From the NCBI RefSeq assembly GCF_001659605.2, contig NC_035174.2, positions 22,766,027 to 22,830,026 on the forward strand: a stretch of DNA of 64,000 nucleotides. The letters are read 5' to 3'. How positions within the stretch are numbered: the stretch's first letter is position 1; the number at the start of each line of letters is the position of its first letter. The notes under the pieces were generated by a model, which was given only the letters and a program-made list of their open reading frames with translations, did no database searches and was not told where the DNA came from. Position numbers and translations under genes: made by a program. This document shows positions 47,636-59,946 of the stretch, one piece after another. This stretch comes from Manihot esculenta. Lineage: Eukaryota; Streptophyta; Magnoliopsida; Malpighiales; Euphorbiaceae.

Positions 47636-50600
47636 CTGATTTTAGGGTTTAAATTCAAATTTTCTCTTAGAGTTTCTCTAGATCTACCTTTTTGTACTAC
47701 CCTATCTAGGAATCTTTTTTCATCTCACTGTCGCCACCAGCAAGGTCGCCAGACCGTCGTCGACCGGCTATCCAGCTCTGACACCGGAAAGCCACACGTG
47801 TGAGGCTCATGCGCCCTCGCAAGATTTTGCGTCTTTCCTACGCGCCGGTGCATGTGATCTTCAACGGTGATCCTCTCCGGCAGACTCGGCTTCAAGTCGC
47901 GCCTTTGAGTTGTGTAGACCTTTGATTTGGTTTTGCTTTTTTCCGGTGTGGGAGACGTTTTCCGGTGATTTTTTCGGCAGTAATCCTTTCCAGCAGACTC
48001 GTCTTTAAGTCGCGCTTCTGATTTGTTGGACCTGTGCCTTTTTTGCTGGTGAACAGTAATTTTTTCTTTAGTAACAATAATTTTCCACTGTTTTTGACAA
48101 AAAATGGGTGGTTTTTTCTTAAAATGGCAGTGACTTGTGTGGGTAATATAAGGACTTTTGATAATGCTTTTGTTTCGTCTCTTAATTTTTCTCCATGGAT
48201 TATTGATTTTGGTGCAAATAGACATATGATGTGCTCCTCTGAAGGCTTCCATAATTATCTTTCATGTCTACAAAAAGACTGTCAGAATTGCAGACGGTTC
48301 TTCCACTCCTATATCTAGTACTGGTTCTATTGTTTGTACTCTAAATATTAAGCTATCCTCTGTTTTTCATATTCCTTGTTTCCCTATTAATTTTTTATTT
48401 GTTAGTGCTCTCACTAAAATATTTAACTGTAAAATTAAATTTTTTTCTGACCATTTTATTATTCAAGACCTTCAAACTAAGAAAAGGATTGGCAATGGTA
48501 GATTGCACGATGACTTATATATATTGAAAAAAAATCTGAGTTTGAATTCACCTCGCTCTTTTTTTAGAAGAAATCAGGATGTCAACCACCAGAAAATCAT
48601 ATAATGACATTGATGGTTTGGACATCTACCCTTCTTTATTTTAGAGAAACTTTATCCTGATTTATTTTCCATGACTCAATGTGGTTTTTCAGTTTGTGAT
48701 GCTTATGAGTATGCTAAACATATAAGAACCTCTTATCCCTTTAGTAACAATAGAAGTACGATCCCTTTTGTAATCATCCATTCTAACGTTTGGGGACCTA
48801 GTCAAAGGGTCTCACTATCTGGTAATCGTTGGTTTGTTACTTTTATTGATTGTTGCACTCATATGACTTGGATTTATTTAATAAAGGTAAAGAGTGATGT
48901 GGTTTCCTACTTTCAATCTTTTCACAAGATGATTTGTACTCAATTTGATACTAAGATAAAAGTTTTGAGAACTGATAATGGTACAGAGTACATGGATGAC
49001 CGTTTTTCTGCTTATTTGGAGTCTAATGGGATACTACCCAAAATGGTATTGCTAAAAGAAAAAATAGACACCTGTTGGAAGTAGCCCGATCTCTCTTTTT
49101 CACCATGAACCTACCAAAAACCTATTGGGGAGTGAGATGCAGTCTTAGCCGCAGTTTATCTACTTAATAGAATGTCTCTCAAAACTCTTATCTTTAAAAG
49201 CTCTTTAGAGATGCTACAAGAGAAAAATGCTTATATTGTTCCACCAAAGGTATTTGGATGCATGTGTTTTTTTCATACTAGGACAGGTGGAAAACTTGAT
49301 TCGAGGGCTATTAAATATGTTTTTGTTGGGTACTCTCCCACACATAAGGGTTACAAGTGTTATCACCCTCCATCTAAAAAATACTTTGTAAGTATGAATG
49401 TTACATTTAGAGAGACTGAACCTTACTTTAGTATTGTCTCTTCGCCTTCTTAGAGGGAGGACAATGAGAGAAAAGAGATAATTTCTAGTCCTATAATTCT
49501 AGAACATTTTACTCTAGAGGAGACTACTATATAGGGGGAGTCTATTGGTGATCAGAAGACTATTATAGAGGAGGAGACTATTGGTGACCAAATTGGGCAT
49601 TTAGATAAACTAGATTTAAGGAGATACTTAAGAGACAAAACAGAAGCAGAAAAAGCCATTGTGTAGCCTACTCAGTGTCATGAATCTTTCTCTTCCCATT
49701 TGGTGAGTCATCCCTAAACCTTGAGCCTTTTGATGATCTAAATAAACCAATTGCTCAAAGAAAATGAGTTAGATCTTGCACAATACACTCTATTTTTAAC
49801 TTTTGCTCTTGTGATTCTTTGTCTTCATCCTATAGAGCTTTTGTCTTATCTATTTTCTATGTGTCTATTCCACGGAATTGGAAAGAATTTCTTGCAGATC
49901 ATTAGTGGAAGGGAGCAATAATAAAAGAGATGAAATCATTGGCAAAAAATAAGATCTGGGAGCTTGTCACTCTCTCACATGAGAAGAAACTTGTTGGTTG
50001 CAAATGAGTGCTCACTGTGAAACACAAAGCATATAGATCAATTGAAAGATTCAAGACTAGACTAGTGGTCAAGGGATACACTCAAACCTATGGAGTAGAT
50101 ACTAGGAGACATTTGCCCCTGTTGCCAAAATAAATTCAATAAGGATATTGCTGTCTTGCGCTGTCAACCTTGACTGGAATCTCCAACAATTTGATGTGGA
50201 AAATGTATTCCTCCATGGAGACTTGGAGGAGGAAGTGTATATGGAAATCCTTGATGGATTTGCTGATGAAAAAACACAAGGAAAAGTGTGTAGGCTAAAG
50301 AAAGTTTTGTATGGGTTGAAACAATCACCCAAAACTTGGTTTGATCGATTCAGTAGAGTTATTATTTCGTTTGGCAATCAATAGAGCAATGCTGACCATA
50401 CTCTATTTATCAAACATCACAAGAGTAAAATTACTCTTCTTATAGTCTATGTTGATGATATAGTAATGACAGGAAATGAAATTGAAGAGATGACTCGGCT
50501 GAAAAAGTTTTTGGTTTAGGTGTTCAAAATTAAGGATCTAGAAAAACTGCCAATATTTCCTAGGAATCGAGTTTGTCAGTTCAAAGCAGGAAATCTTTAT

Positions 50601-53600
50601 TTCTCAAAGAAAATACATTTTGGATCTTTTAGAAGAAACTAGTATGTTAGGTTGCAAACCAGCAGAAACTCCTATTGAGAACAATCACAAGCTACAAGCA
50701 AGAATTGGTGAATCAGTGGATATGGATAGATATTAGAGGTTGATAGGCAGACTGATTTACCTTTCGCATACACGACTAGACATAGCATATACAATCAACT
50801 TAGTTAGTCAATTTATGCATGATCATCGTGAGTATCACATGCAAGCTGTTTTTCGCATTTTGCGATATTTGAAGTCTGCCCCTGGAAAAGGTCTCATATT
50901 CTCTAAATATGGCCATCTTTGCATATATTCATTTATAGATGCAGATTGGGCTAGATCCCTTGATAATAGAAGGTGGATTAGTGGTTATTGTGCACTTGTA
51001 GGAGGAAACCTTGTCACTTGGAGAAGTAAAAAGTAAAGTGTTGTTGCTCGATCAAGTGCTAATGTGGAATATAGAGCGATCGCACAAGTGAACTCCTATG
51101 ATTGCAGAGATTGTTGGAGGAATTGAAACTGTTGGAGAGGGACAAACTCCTCTTGTACTGTGACAACAAAGCTGCCATCAATATAGCTCATAATCGGGTT
51201 CAACATAACTTAACGAAGTACGTAGAGATTAATCAACACTTTATTAAAGAGAAGTTAATAAATGGTATCTTGAGATTAGATCATGTGACTTCCGATGAAT
51301 AGTTAAGCTGATGTGTTTATCAAAGGGATTAGCAACAAGACCTATCATACCTTGGTTTGCAAGTTGGGCACGTGTAATATCTATGTACCAACTTGAGGGG
51401 GAGTATTGACCAATATAGAAAGTTTCTAATTAGGAGGATTCAAATATTTGAGATTCTAATTAGGTTTGATTTAGAGAATTTTATTCTTATTGTAAATATT
51501 CATAATTTAGATTAATTCTTTATGTATAAATACTTAAACCTTGTAAAGATCAATTCAATTGGAACATAATAAAAAATTTCTTTCAAAATTCTTCACTAAA
51601 GCATAGCATCCTCTATGTCCATCCAAACAAATTATTCCCTTTTTGTCTCTGTCAAATTTAAAATAATAAAAGAGAGAGAGAAAATAATAACACAAGAAGA
51701 TTTATGTGGTCCAGCTACGAGAGCCTTAATTCACGGACATAAAACTCAAAGAGCTACATCTTTATTGAATTGGATTATCTCACTAATAATACAAAGAATT
51801 CTCTATTGATAGTGAAAGTTGCAAGACATATATGCTATGATACCATAAACGAAGGAATTCTCCAATTATAATAGAAATATATCAAATCCCATGATCACAG
51901 GAATATATAGACATAATTATTCTATCTATTTAGAAATACAAATCTTATATTAAACATATTCAACTTTCCATAACATTCCCCCTTAATTGTAACTTAGAAT
52001 CTCATCAATTCTAACAATTTCTAATAGTGCTTTAGTCCTGCAAGCCAACAAGAGATTTTTTTTTGTCACTCTCGAGTAATCCCACCTGCATTGACAAATT
52101 ATTGAACTCTGCACAGTGTACTCTTCAACAGACTTGCTATTTTGCTTTTGAAATTACTAAAAGAATGCTTTAATAGAACAAGAATAGAGGTAAAGGTATT
52201 AACGTGGAGGAGAAGGTATTCATGTTTTTGAGAAAAAAAAAAAAAAAGTTTATCGGAAAAAAATAAATCAGCAAAGGAAAGTCCTCAATAACATTTGATG
52301 CCAGCAAACGCAAACTCTGGCAGACAGCATAATCTGCAAAGAACTGCCCTGTGTTTTTTAGTCCAAGCCAATAAGAATGCCATCTTAAGCTGTCTTCATG
52401 GACAGATCATATGTGCATTGACTTTTCATTATCAAAAAATCCCATTCCATCTATTTTCTAATGTTTTCCTCAATTTCAGTCTTTAGGGTGACATCATTAG
52501 ATATATCTGCCCTACCCTTGTCCATATGTGTGTTCCGGTGCCTGAACGTGCATTGTTTTGTAACAAGTTGAAAAAGGTTTTTGTCTTTAGTGTTTCATAA
52601 CTTATAATTTTGTATGGCAGAATATTGGAAGGGACACAACTTCAAGGACAAATTCCGAGTAGCTTCTTCAGCCTTGCCAATTTACAGAATGTGTACGTAT
52701 CAGCTTGATCTCTTGTAGCCAGCTTTAGATTTCAGGATGCCAAAAAATCCTCAAGAATAATTAACTGGTTAATTTTTAGAATTCTTCGCTAAGTCGTCTA
52801 CCCGGACAGGTACATCTGATAATTGCATTGCCTAATTGCTATTTTTACCTATGGTCACAGGGTTCTAAGTAACAACAGACTCAATGGCACTTTAGATATT
52901 GGAACAGTCAACAGTGGCCAACTACAACTCATTGATTTGCAAAGCAATTTCATCTCTGACTATACTCCACAACCCGGACAAAATCAAGTTTATGTAATGT
53001 GAGTTGCATTCTCTACTGATGCTTGAGAAATTTTGACTGCTATGCCCTGAAGAACTTAAAAATTTTTATTGTTTAAAAGCATTAAATTTCCTGGAGATGT
53101 TCACAGCTTCTAGATAAAAGCTTATGTTGGTTTCATCTATTCAACTTTGCAGACTTGTGAACAACCCAGTTTGTCAGGAAACAGGAGTAAAAGCAAGTTT
53201 CTGCACTGATTTGAGGCCTAATTCTTCCTATGTGACACTGCCAAATAATTGTGTGCCTGTTCCCTGTGGTTCAAATAAGATTTCCAGTCCAAACTGCAAT
53301 TGTGCATATCCATACACTGGAGTTCTAGTTTTCAGAGCTCCTTCATTCTCAGACTTGGGAAACATAAACGTTTACGTTTCTCTCCAGAAGGATCTGATGG
53401 ATTCCTTTAAGTCCAATCAACTTCCCGTGGATTCAGTTTCTCTAAGTAATCCGAGAAAGGATTCATCCGAGTACTTAGATTTAAATCTTCAAGTCTTCCC
53501 ATCTGAGAAAGATAATTTCAATAGAACGGTTATTTCTGAGATTGGGTTTTTATTAAGTAACCAGACTTTCAAGCCTCCAGATTTCTTTGGACCTTATTAT

Positions 53601-56600
53601 TTTATTGCAGATGCTTATCAGTACTTTGCTGGTACTTCCACAATCTATGCTTAACTAAGACTGTTCTATTGTTTTCTCTTTTTCCTATAACACGACACTC
53701 CCCTCCCTCTGACTTGTATTTAGGAGAGGCTACAGGATCAAACAACTCATCAAACACGGGCATTATCATTGGAGCTGTTGTCGGTGGTTCTGCCCTTGTA
53801 CTATTACTGCTCCTGGCAGGGCTTTATGCCTACCGTCAAAAGAAGAGAGCAGAAAGAGCAACTGAGCTGAACAATCCTTTTGGTACAAAAATGATTATTT
53901 AACTATTACATATTGTTTTTGAAGTTTTATGGAAAATATCAGGTTTGGTTGTTACTTTACATTATGAAAATGCAGCAAACTGGGATTCAACTAAGAGCAA
54001 TGGTGCTGGTGTTCCTCAACTAAAAGGCGCCAGACTCTTTTCCTTCGAAGAGCTTAGAAAATACACAAATAATTTTTCAGAAGCAAATGATATTGGATCA
54101 GGGGGTTATGGAAAGGTTGGGTTTGATTCTATCTCCCTCTTTCTCTCTCAAACAGAGCACACCTTGAGTTCTTGACCCTGCACAGACAACTACAAAGGCA
54201 CTTTTTTTTGTTTTTTTTCTCGCTGGCTCCATTGTGCCTAGATTACTAAACTATGAGCCAACTTGGGTTGGAATGCCAGAAGATGAATAGGGTGGTCAAA
54301 CTTAGATTTAAAAACTAAGTACACCCAATTTAATCAGGATAGGTGTAGATCCAATTAAGGTGCACAGCAGCACAAGCTAGATAGATTGCTTTGTTGCATA
54401 AAATCATCCAATGTTTTGTGATTGGAATATGTAGTTCTGAGAGTAGCTTTTTGTTAAAACTCACATTATAATTTAATGTTGGAATGGCAGAGAATTATAA
54501 AGGGTTAAGAGTTAAGTACACCAAATTGAAATAGGCTATGGGCGGCTCAATTCAAGCAGCCTGCCTGTTTGTTAGTCTACACTCTGTGATTTGCAATATT
54601 CAATTATTGGATACTTTAATTTCTGAAAAAAATTAGACCATTTAATCAAATTAGTGCTCTGGGATTTTCTGATAATATAGTCAACAACTTTTTTACAGGT
54701 ATATAGAGGAACCCTTCCCAATGGAGAATTGATTGCCATAAAACGAGCTCAACAAGAATCAATGCAAGGTGGGCTAGAATTCAAAACTGAGATTGAACTT
54801 CTATCAAGAGTGCATCACAAAAATCTTGTAAGCCTTTTGGGATTTTGCTTCGATCGTGGTGAGCAAATGCTCGTCTATGAGTTTGTGCCGAATGGGAGTC
54901 TCAGTGACAGTCTTTCAGGTACTCTTTTTAGCTCCACTGATGCTTACATATGATGCTTAACGAATAGTTGCATGGAGTATTCTATTTTATAGTCAGTTTC
55001 TAGTTCACAGGGGATCTTGTGAGGTTAAATCCTTGTATCCAACCAAACTAGAAAGGGGACACTTTATTAAGAGAGCAATTTCGTTAGAAGGCCTTTATTA
55101 GAATATATATGTGCGGATGCTTTCTTACTTTATTTGTAAGAGTTGCTAATTTCTCTTGTAATCTGTATAATCAATCCTATTTTGGTTATATATCCAATGA
55201 ATCATCGTTTCTGAGCAAGAGAAAGAGAGAATTAGAGACGTTCTGAGTTGCTTTATTTTTTCTCTCAGTTCGCTACTAATTTTACATATTTGTTTTCAAT
55301 TTTAAATATCTAATTTCAGTATTTAGTTATCTATTCTCTGCTTTAACTCCCAACAATATCAAGGAAATGATATATCGAGTTGGAAAATCCTCCAGGCTTG
55401 CTTTCTTTTTTTTTTTTTTCTTTCTTTTTTTTTTTTGTAATAATTATATTCATGTAAACATTCTGCTGAAGAGAATGCTAATCCCTCACTTGATTCTTGT
55501 TGCTCATACAAGCAGGAAAGTCAGGAATCAGGTTGGATTGGGTAAGGAGACTTAAGATAGCCCTTGGTGCAGCAAGAGGTCTGGTGTACCTGCATGAGCT
55601 TGCAAATCCTCCCATTATCCATAGGGACATAAAGACAAACAACATACTCCTGGATGAACGCTTAAATGCAAAAGTTGCTGATTTTGGGCTCTCCAAGCCT
55701 ATGAGCGACACTGAAAAGGGTCACATTACCACTCAAGTCAAAGGGACATTGGTTAGTGCATCGATGCCTTGCTTGACAAATTCTGTAATTGTAATTATTA
55801 CTATTCTTTTTTAATGGGATTTTAAAAGCACTCCCCTGTGAATTAGTTGAGTTAGGTCAGACCCAAATTTAACATGGCATCAGAGTCTCCCATTGATGTT
55901 GGGTATCCATACATGTTTCACGCTTTATTATAATACTGGATGTGAGGATGTGTTGAATCCCACATCGATTTGAGAGGTAATGTGCCCTTGTAAGGGCCTT
56001 AGGCGTGACTCAAATTTGATAGGCATTGAACTAAATGGCCAACATATGCATGAACTTTGTAGTTTCAAAATGAGATGTAGTATTTGATGAGGGTAACATA
56101 GATGTAATTGCTGACGAAGTTGTTGTATTTGTTTAAGGGTTATCTGGATCCAGAATATTACATGACTCAGCAATTAACTGAGAAAAGTGATGTCTATAGC
56201 TTCGGAGTTGTGATGCTGGAGCTACTAACTGGAAGAAAGCCAATAGAACGTGGAAAATACATAGTGAGAGAGGTGAGGATGGCAATGGATAGAACAAAAG
56301 ATTTATATAACCTCCATGAACTTCTTGACCCAGGCATTGGTCTAGAAACAACATTAAAAGGTCTGGATAAGTTTGTTGATCTTGCAATGGAGTGTGTAAA
56401 AGAGTCAGGAGCTGACAGGCCTATGATGGGGGATGTGGTGAAAGAGATAGAAACTATCTTGCAGCTTGCTGGTTTAAATCCCAATGCTGAATCAGCATCT
56501 ACTTCAGCAAGTTACGAGGAAGCAGGCAAGGGAAGTACTCATCCTTACAACAAAGAGTCCTTTTATTATAGTGGGGCATTTCCACCTTCAAAGCTGGAGC

Positions 56601-56608
56601 CTAAATGA
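43801..56608 (+). CDS. LRR-VIII-1 receptor-like kinase, HPCA1-like, 19 exons, 953 aa
   Basis: Plasma-membrane receptor kinase. Predicted exons: 43801-43882, 44103-44223, 44317-44388, 44641-44715, 44812-44883, 45149-45310, 45410-45484, 45750-45821, 45894-45965, 46079-46147, 46251-46325, 52621-52692, 52861-52998, 53153-53631, 53724-53882, 53976-54115, 54699-54918, 55516-55751, 56138-56608. All junctions are GT-AG; the sum is 2862 bp with no stop, and repeated LRR-length exons of 69-75 bp fit the family. Domains: signal peptide (about 1-22), LRR N-cap with DPCGDQW..C, about ten LRRs to residue 385, a Cys-containing juxta-LRR region (C393, C403, C419, C424, C434, C436), a membrane helix (about 558-582), then a kinase with GSGGYGKV, Lys660, HRDIK (Asp756), DFG (Asp774) and GYLDPEYY. 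All catalytic residues are present. Closest known group: At5g49760/HPCA1, the hydrogen-peroxide sensor. An in-frame ATG at 43747 exists, but 43801 gives the signal peptide directly. Confidence 0.93.
46520..47230 (-). pseudogene. Gypsy gag-protease fragment inside intron 11
   Basis: Minus-strand reading gives, in order, a zinc-knuckle remnant ([10 protein letters not shown], near 47200), a protease stretch around 46980-46800 ([20 protein letters not shown], with DGGS in the catalytic DxG position, then [12 protein letters not shown]) and the following piece ([16 protein letters not shown]). This is the gag-protease junction of a Ty3/gypsy element. Stops and frameshifts abound; no RT or LTR was found next to it. 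Confidence 0.75.
47397..47588 (+). repeat. Left LTR of the intronic copia
   Basis: 192 bp; TATAAATA at 47518-47525 is a plausible TATA box. Ends TTTTTCA. Confidence 0.92.
48120..51302 (+). pseudogene. Decayed copia pol in intron 11
   Basis: Scattered pieces in pol order: protease ([15 protein letters not shown], with Phe in place of the usual Ser/Thr after the catalytic Asp), integrase core ([27 protein letters not shown], then a broken [15 protein letters not shown] part), integrase tail ([20 protein letters not shown]), RT ([53 protein letters not shown] near 50450) and RNase H ([35 protein letters not shown]). Many stops and frameshifts. No gag could be read between the left LTR and the protease; that part seems lost. 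Confidence 0.88.
51404..51595 (+). repeat. Right LTR of the intronic copia
   Basis: 192 bp, starts TATTGACC (TG changed to TA) and ends ATTCTTCA, followed by CTAAA. Confidence 0.92.
51620..51985 (-). repeat. Possible copia LTR piece on the minus strand
   Basis: On the minus strand a purine tract (AAGGGGGAA) is followed by TGTTATGGAAAGTTGAATATG and an AT-rich stretch with TATATATTCC, the layout of a copia purine tract plus LTR start. No second LTR or coding part was found, so this may be a truncated or solo copy. Confidence 0.45.
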
Positions 56609-58594
56609 GCATCATTGCTCTTATATTTTGCACTTGCTCACAGTTTGAAAATGTTTGAAGATCACTGGAACATCTGTTGTGATTTCTCTTCTTCTTGTGT
56701 GGAACTTGTAATTATTTAAAACTGTAAATGAATTCTTTGCTTGTGAATATTTAGCAGAAGTTTTGCATATGATGTTACAGATGAAAATGAAGAATTGGAA
56801 ATGTTATAGAAATTTAATATCCATGATTTAAAAATAAATTTTCAATTTACTTTTCGATTCATAAGTGCTAAATATTTAAAACTCATTAACATAAATATAA
56901 CAATTTAAAGTTATATTTATATTTATATATATTTAAATAAAACTAGACTCTAAAATAGATTGATAAGAGATTAATAAATGTCTATTAAACTTAGATTTGA
57001 GAAATTATCAAGTGTATAATTAATATTATATAATTATATCATGTGGTATAAATTTATATTTTTTTATATATTTTAATTTTATTTTTATATAAAATAATAA
57101 TTAATATATATATTAAATACAATTTATTATTTTTATCATCAGTATTAATATTACCGCTTTATTTTCCACTATTTTTTCATATAATAAATATAATTTATGA
57201 TATTAATGGTTACTATTATCTAATTTTTTATTTTTTATTACTTTTAATATAATATATTATTAAAATTACAATAACAGTTTTATTATATTTTTATTACTAA
57301 AAAGATTTTATTACATTTTTATTTTAATAATAAATGAAATGTTAAAAATATATTTATAAAAATTAAGTTACTACCCCATAAAATGTTTAGATAATAAAAT
57401 AAACCACTCTAAAAAAATATATATATATATATATATCAATAATTTCATAATAAAATATTATGTAAAACGTTTTTACTATTTCCCGACAGAGATTATTTAT
57501 TGATTTGATAATTTTTTAAAATGATATCTAATATGATCTAATTAATAAATATCATAAAATTTTTTAATTATATAAAATAAATATATATAATCAATTAAAA
57601 TTATTATAAAAAATATTAACCGTGATAAATTATAAAACAATTAAAGAACTAATAGAACTAATTTATCAAATTAAAATTTTATTTAATTCATATAACTATA
57701 AAAAAATAAATAAATATAAATAATTAAAACATAATAAAAAGTAAAATATTATTTCTAATACTTTAAATTAAGCGATGTGAATTACTATAATTTATTATAT
57801 TAATAATTATAATAATTTTAATTTTTTACTTTTCATAAATATGTAATTTCTATATAAAATCCATCGTAAAATATATAATTGCACAACTCTCTCGCAAACC
57901 AACTCAACTCTTTAATATATATAAAAGTTGGACGCAATAGAAGCTGGACGATGAATAAATGTTGGAATTCTTTAATTCAAATGATTATCCTCCTTCACCG
58001 TCACCATTATCACCACTGCTGTCACCATTCATTACTATTAAAATTTTATGAACTTTATTTTTCTATTAATATAGTTTTTTAAATGAATTTTTATATTAGT
58101 TATTAATAATATATGATAGTAATTTAAAGATTATATTAAAATCTTTAATTTTCTTTAATTTAATTAAATTTGATGATATATGACTTCGTCCTCTATTAAT
58201 ATTTGCAGCCTTTAAATTTTTTATTCTAAAATTAAAAATCATGGATATCAATTGGATTTCTAATACTCCTATACAGTTATTTTCTTTGTTTGTAGATAAT
58301 AGATTATATATTTAATTAATATATAAAATACGGTCTATTAACAAAATTAAATATTTTATTTTATAAAAAATTATTTATTTTTTATATTATTTTAAATTTC
58401 AAGAGATGAAATAAGAGTTTATGATCCATTCTCTACCAACCAATGATTTTAAGTTCAAAATCTAAATATGAAAGAGAAAATGAATTCATACAAGAAAAAT
58501 ATTATTTTATAAAATAATTTTATATTATTTTATATAATAATAATGTAATAAATTTTAATATCTGTCCAACGTGCAGATAAACTATTAATTTTAT

Positions 58595-58655
<61 letters not shown>

Positions 58656-58900
58656 AATGCTAGCAACAACAATTACTATTTTCAAGTGACTCATCATTTT
58701 TTAATTGAAAATTATAATAATTAATAATTAATTAAAGAAAAAAATAATAACTAATATAATAAATACTTTACCCTCGATAAAATAGATAGTGTTAGACAAT
58801 TGTTGTTGCACGAAATACCACAGGTTTATAGAGCATCAAATGCTTGATCAGGGCATTGGTTTCTTCGGCAAGGCAGAGAAATGCCGCTCATTCTTCTTAT
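56609..58900. other. 3' flank of the kinase gene and AT-rich spacer
   Basis: The kinase 3'UTR probably occupies the first 150-200 bp. After that the sequence is extremely AT-rich, with (AT)n microsatellites at about 57416-57436 and 58597-58651. A short GC-richer stretch at about 58800-58900 could be a small gene fragment but shows no recognised protein. 58896-58900 (CTTAT) precedes the next LTR. Confidence 0.55.
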
Positions 58901-59946
58901 TGTTGGAGTGTGAATATAATCTGTACATAATTATAGGAGATTAGATAATTATAAATTAATTGATTGATAAATAATTTTTAGGAATTGTTTTAACAAGTCC
59001 TTATAATCTGTATATATAAATATTTACTTCAATTGAGAAATATGAAAATTACCCAATTATTCCTTATTTTATTACATGGTACCAGAACTATTCCCGTAGA
59101 GTTTTTTTTTCTCTCTCCCGTCGAGTTTTAAGTTTCTTTGGAGACTTAGGCCTCCTATTCTTTTGGGTTACCCATTTAGAGTAATATTTGTCTCTTACTG
59201 CCCACCTAGGGAGGATGCCGGAGTTGCTTTGCAGCCACCTTATCAGATTTGTGGTTTGTTTGCCGTTTGAGTGTTGGGTTGAGGCGTTTGTTATATTGTT
59301 TATGTCGGGTACTGTTCACTAGGTTACTGTTTACTAGATTAGATTTTGTTATCTTCCTTTAATTCGTTTGAAGATATAGGAGTATAAGGTTTTAGTTGAA
59401 ATGGTTTCTGACAATAAGATCCATATTATTAAAATTATCCCAACGTCTTCTGTAACGGCTGAAACAGGTAAAACATGTCTTATTTCCTCTTCATATAAAT
59501 GAGTCATTGATTCTGGTGCCTCATATTTTTACTAGCTCTCGATCTCATAAAGCACCTTCTCCTATTATTATAGCTTATGGATCAACCTATAATGTTGAGG
59601 GTTCAGAGACTGTTAAACCTACTCCTTCTATTATCCTATCATCTGTGCTAAGTTTATCTAATATTGCCTTTAATTTAATCTATGTGAGTAAACTTACCAA
59701 AGACTTAAATTAGTGTATTTCCTTTTTTTCCTAATTATTTTCTCATTCAGGATCTTATGACGAAGCAGATTATTGGTAAAGAACATGTATTTGGAGGTCT
59801 CCACATTTTGGATGTATGGGTGCCTTGGTCTGTTGTCTACTCCAATGTTGTGTCTCCATTTGAAGCACATTGTCGATTGGGACACCCTTCTTTACCAGTT
59901 TTGAAGAAGTTATACCCTCAATTTTACAAGGTATCTGATAAGCGGT
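58901..59946 (+). mobile_element. Ty1/copia 5' fragment, cut by the Athila-like element
   Basis: A 176-bp LTR (58901-59076, TGTTGGAGTGTG...TTTATTACA) is followed directly by TGGTACCAGAAC, a primer site related to the methionine-tRNA type. The body runs to 59946, where another element's LTR begins. The rest of this copia, if it survives, would lie beyond the window. No target duplication can be checked. Confidence 0.82.
59400..59946 (+). pseudogene. Copia gag-pol fragment
   Basis: Reading the plus strand gives a protease start (VIDSGASYF) around 59507, a stretch reading PTPSIILSSVLSLSNIAFNL, and the pre-integrase part (EAHCRLGHPSLPVLKKLY) with the His-containing zinc-binding start, ending at about 59946. 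Stops interrupt it, for example TAG near 59712. It lacks integrase core, RT and RNase H. Confidence 0.8.

Larger units (their letters stand above)
47397..51595 (+). mobile_element. Old Ty1/copia element in intron 11
   Basis: Two 192-bp LTRs (47397-47588, TGTTGACCAACATAG..., and 51404-51595, TATTGACCAATATAG...) are flanked by the target duplication CTAAA (47392-47396, 51596-51600). The left LTR is followed by TGATATCAGAGC, a one-base variant of the usual primer site, and the right is preceded by the purine tract GAGGGGGAG. The LTRs differ at roughly 27 positions (about 14 percent), so the insertion is old. It lies in the sense direction of the host gene. A long poly-T stretch (47601-47636) follows the primer site. 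Confidence 0.93.
46326..52620 (+). other. Intron 11 of the receptor-kinase gene, enlarged by retrotransposons
   Basis: Donor ATT|GTATGT and acceptor ATGGCAG. At about 6.3 kb it is over ten times the other introns. It holds a minus-strand gypsy fragment, a full-length old copia on the plus strand and a minus-strand copia LTR-like piece. The flanking LRR exons join in the right phase, so the gene can still be spliced in principle. Confidence 0.85.

Noticed and set aside
47725..48252. 175-codon minus-strand frame over the intronic copia
   Set aside because: Lys/Thr-rich low-complexity frame opposite the copia leader and protease; no homology pattern, and the plus strand carries the identifiable protease.
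58597..58651. Long AT run as a regulatory or matrix-attachment element
   Set aside because: It is a plain dinucleotide microsatellite in very AT-rich DNA; nothing points to function.
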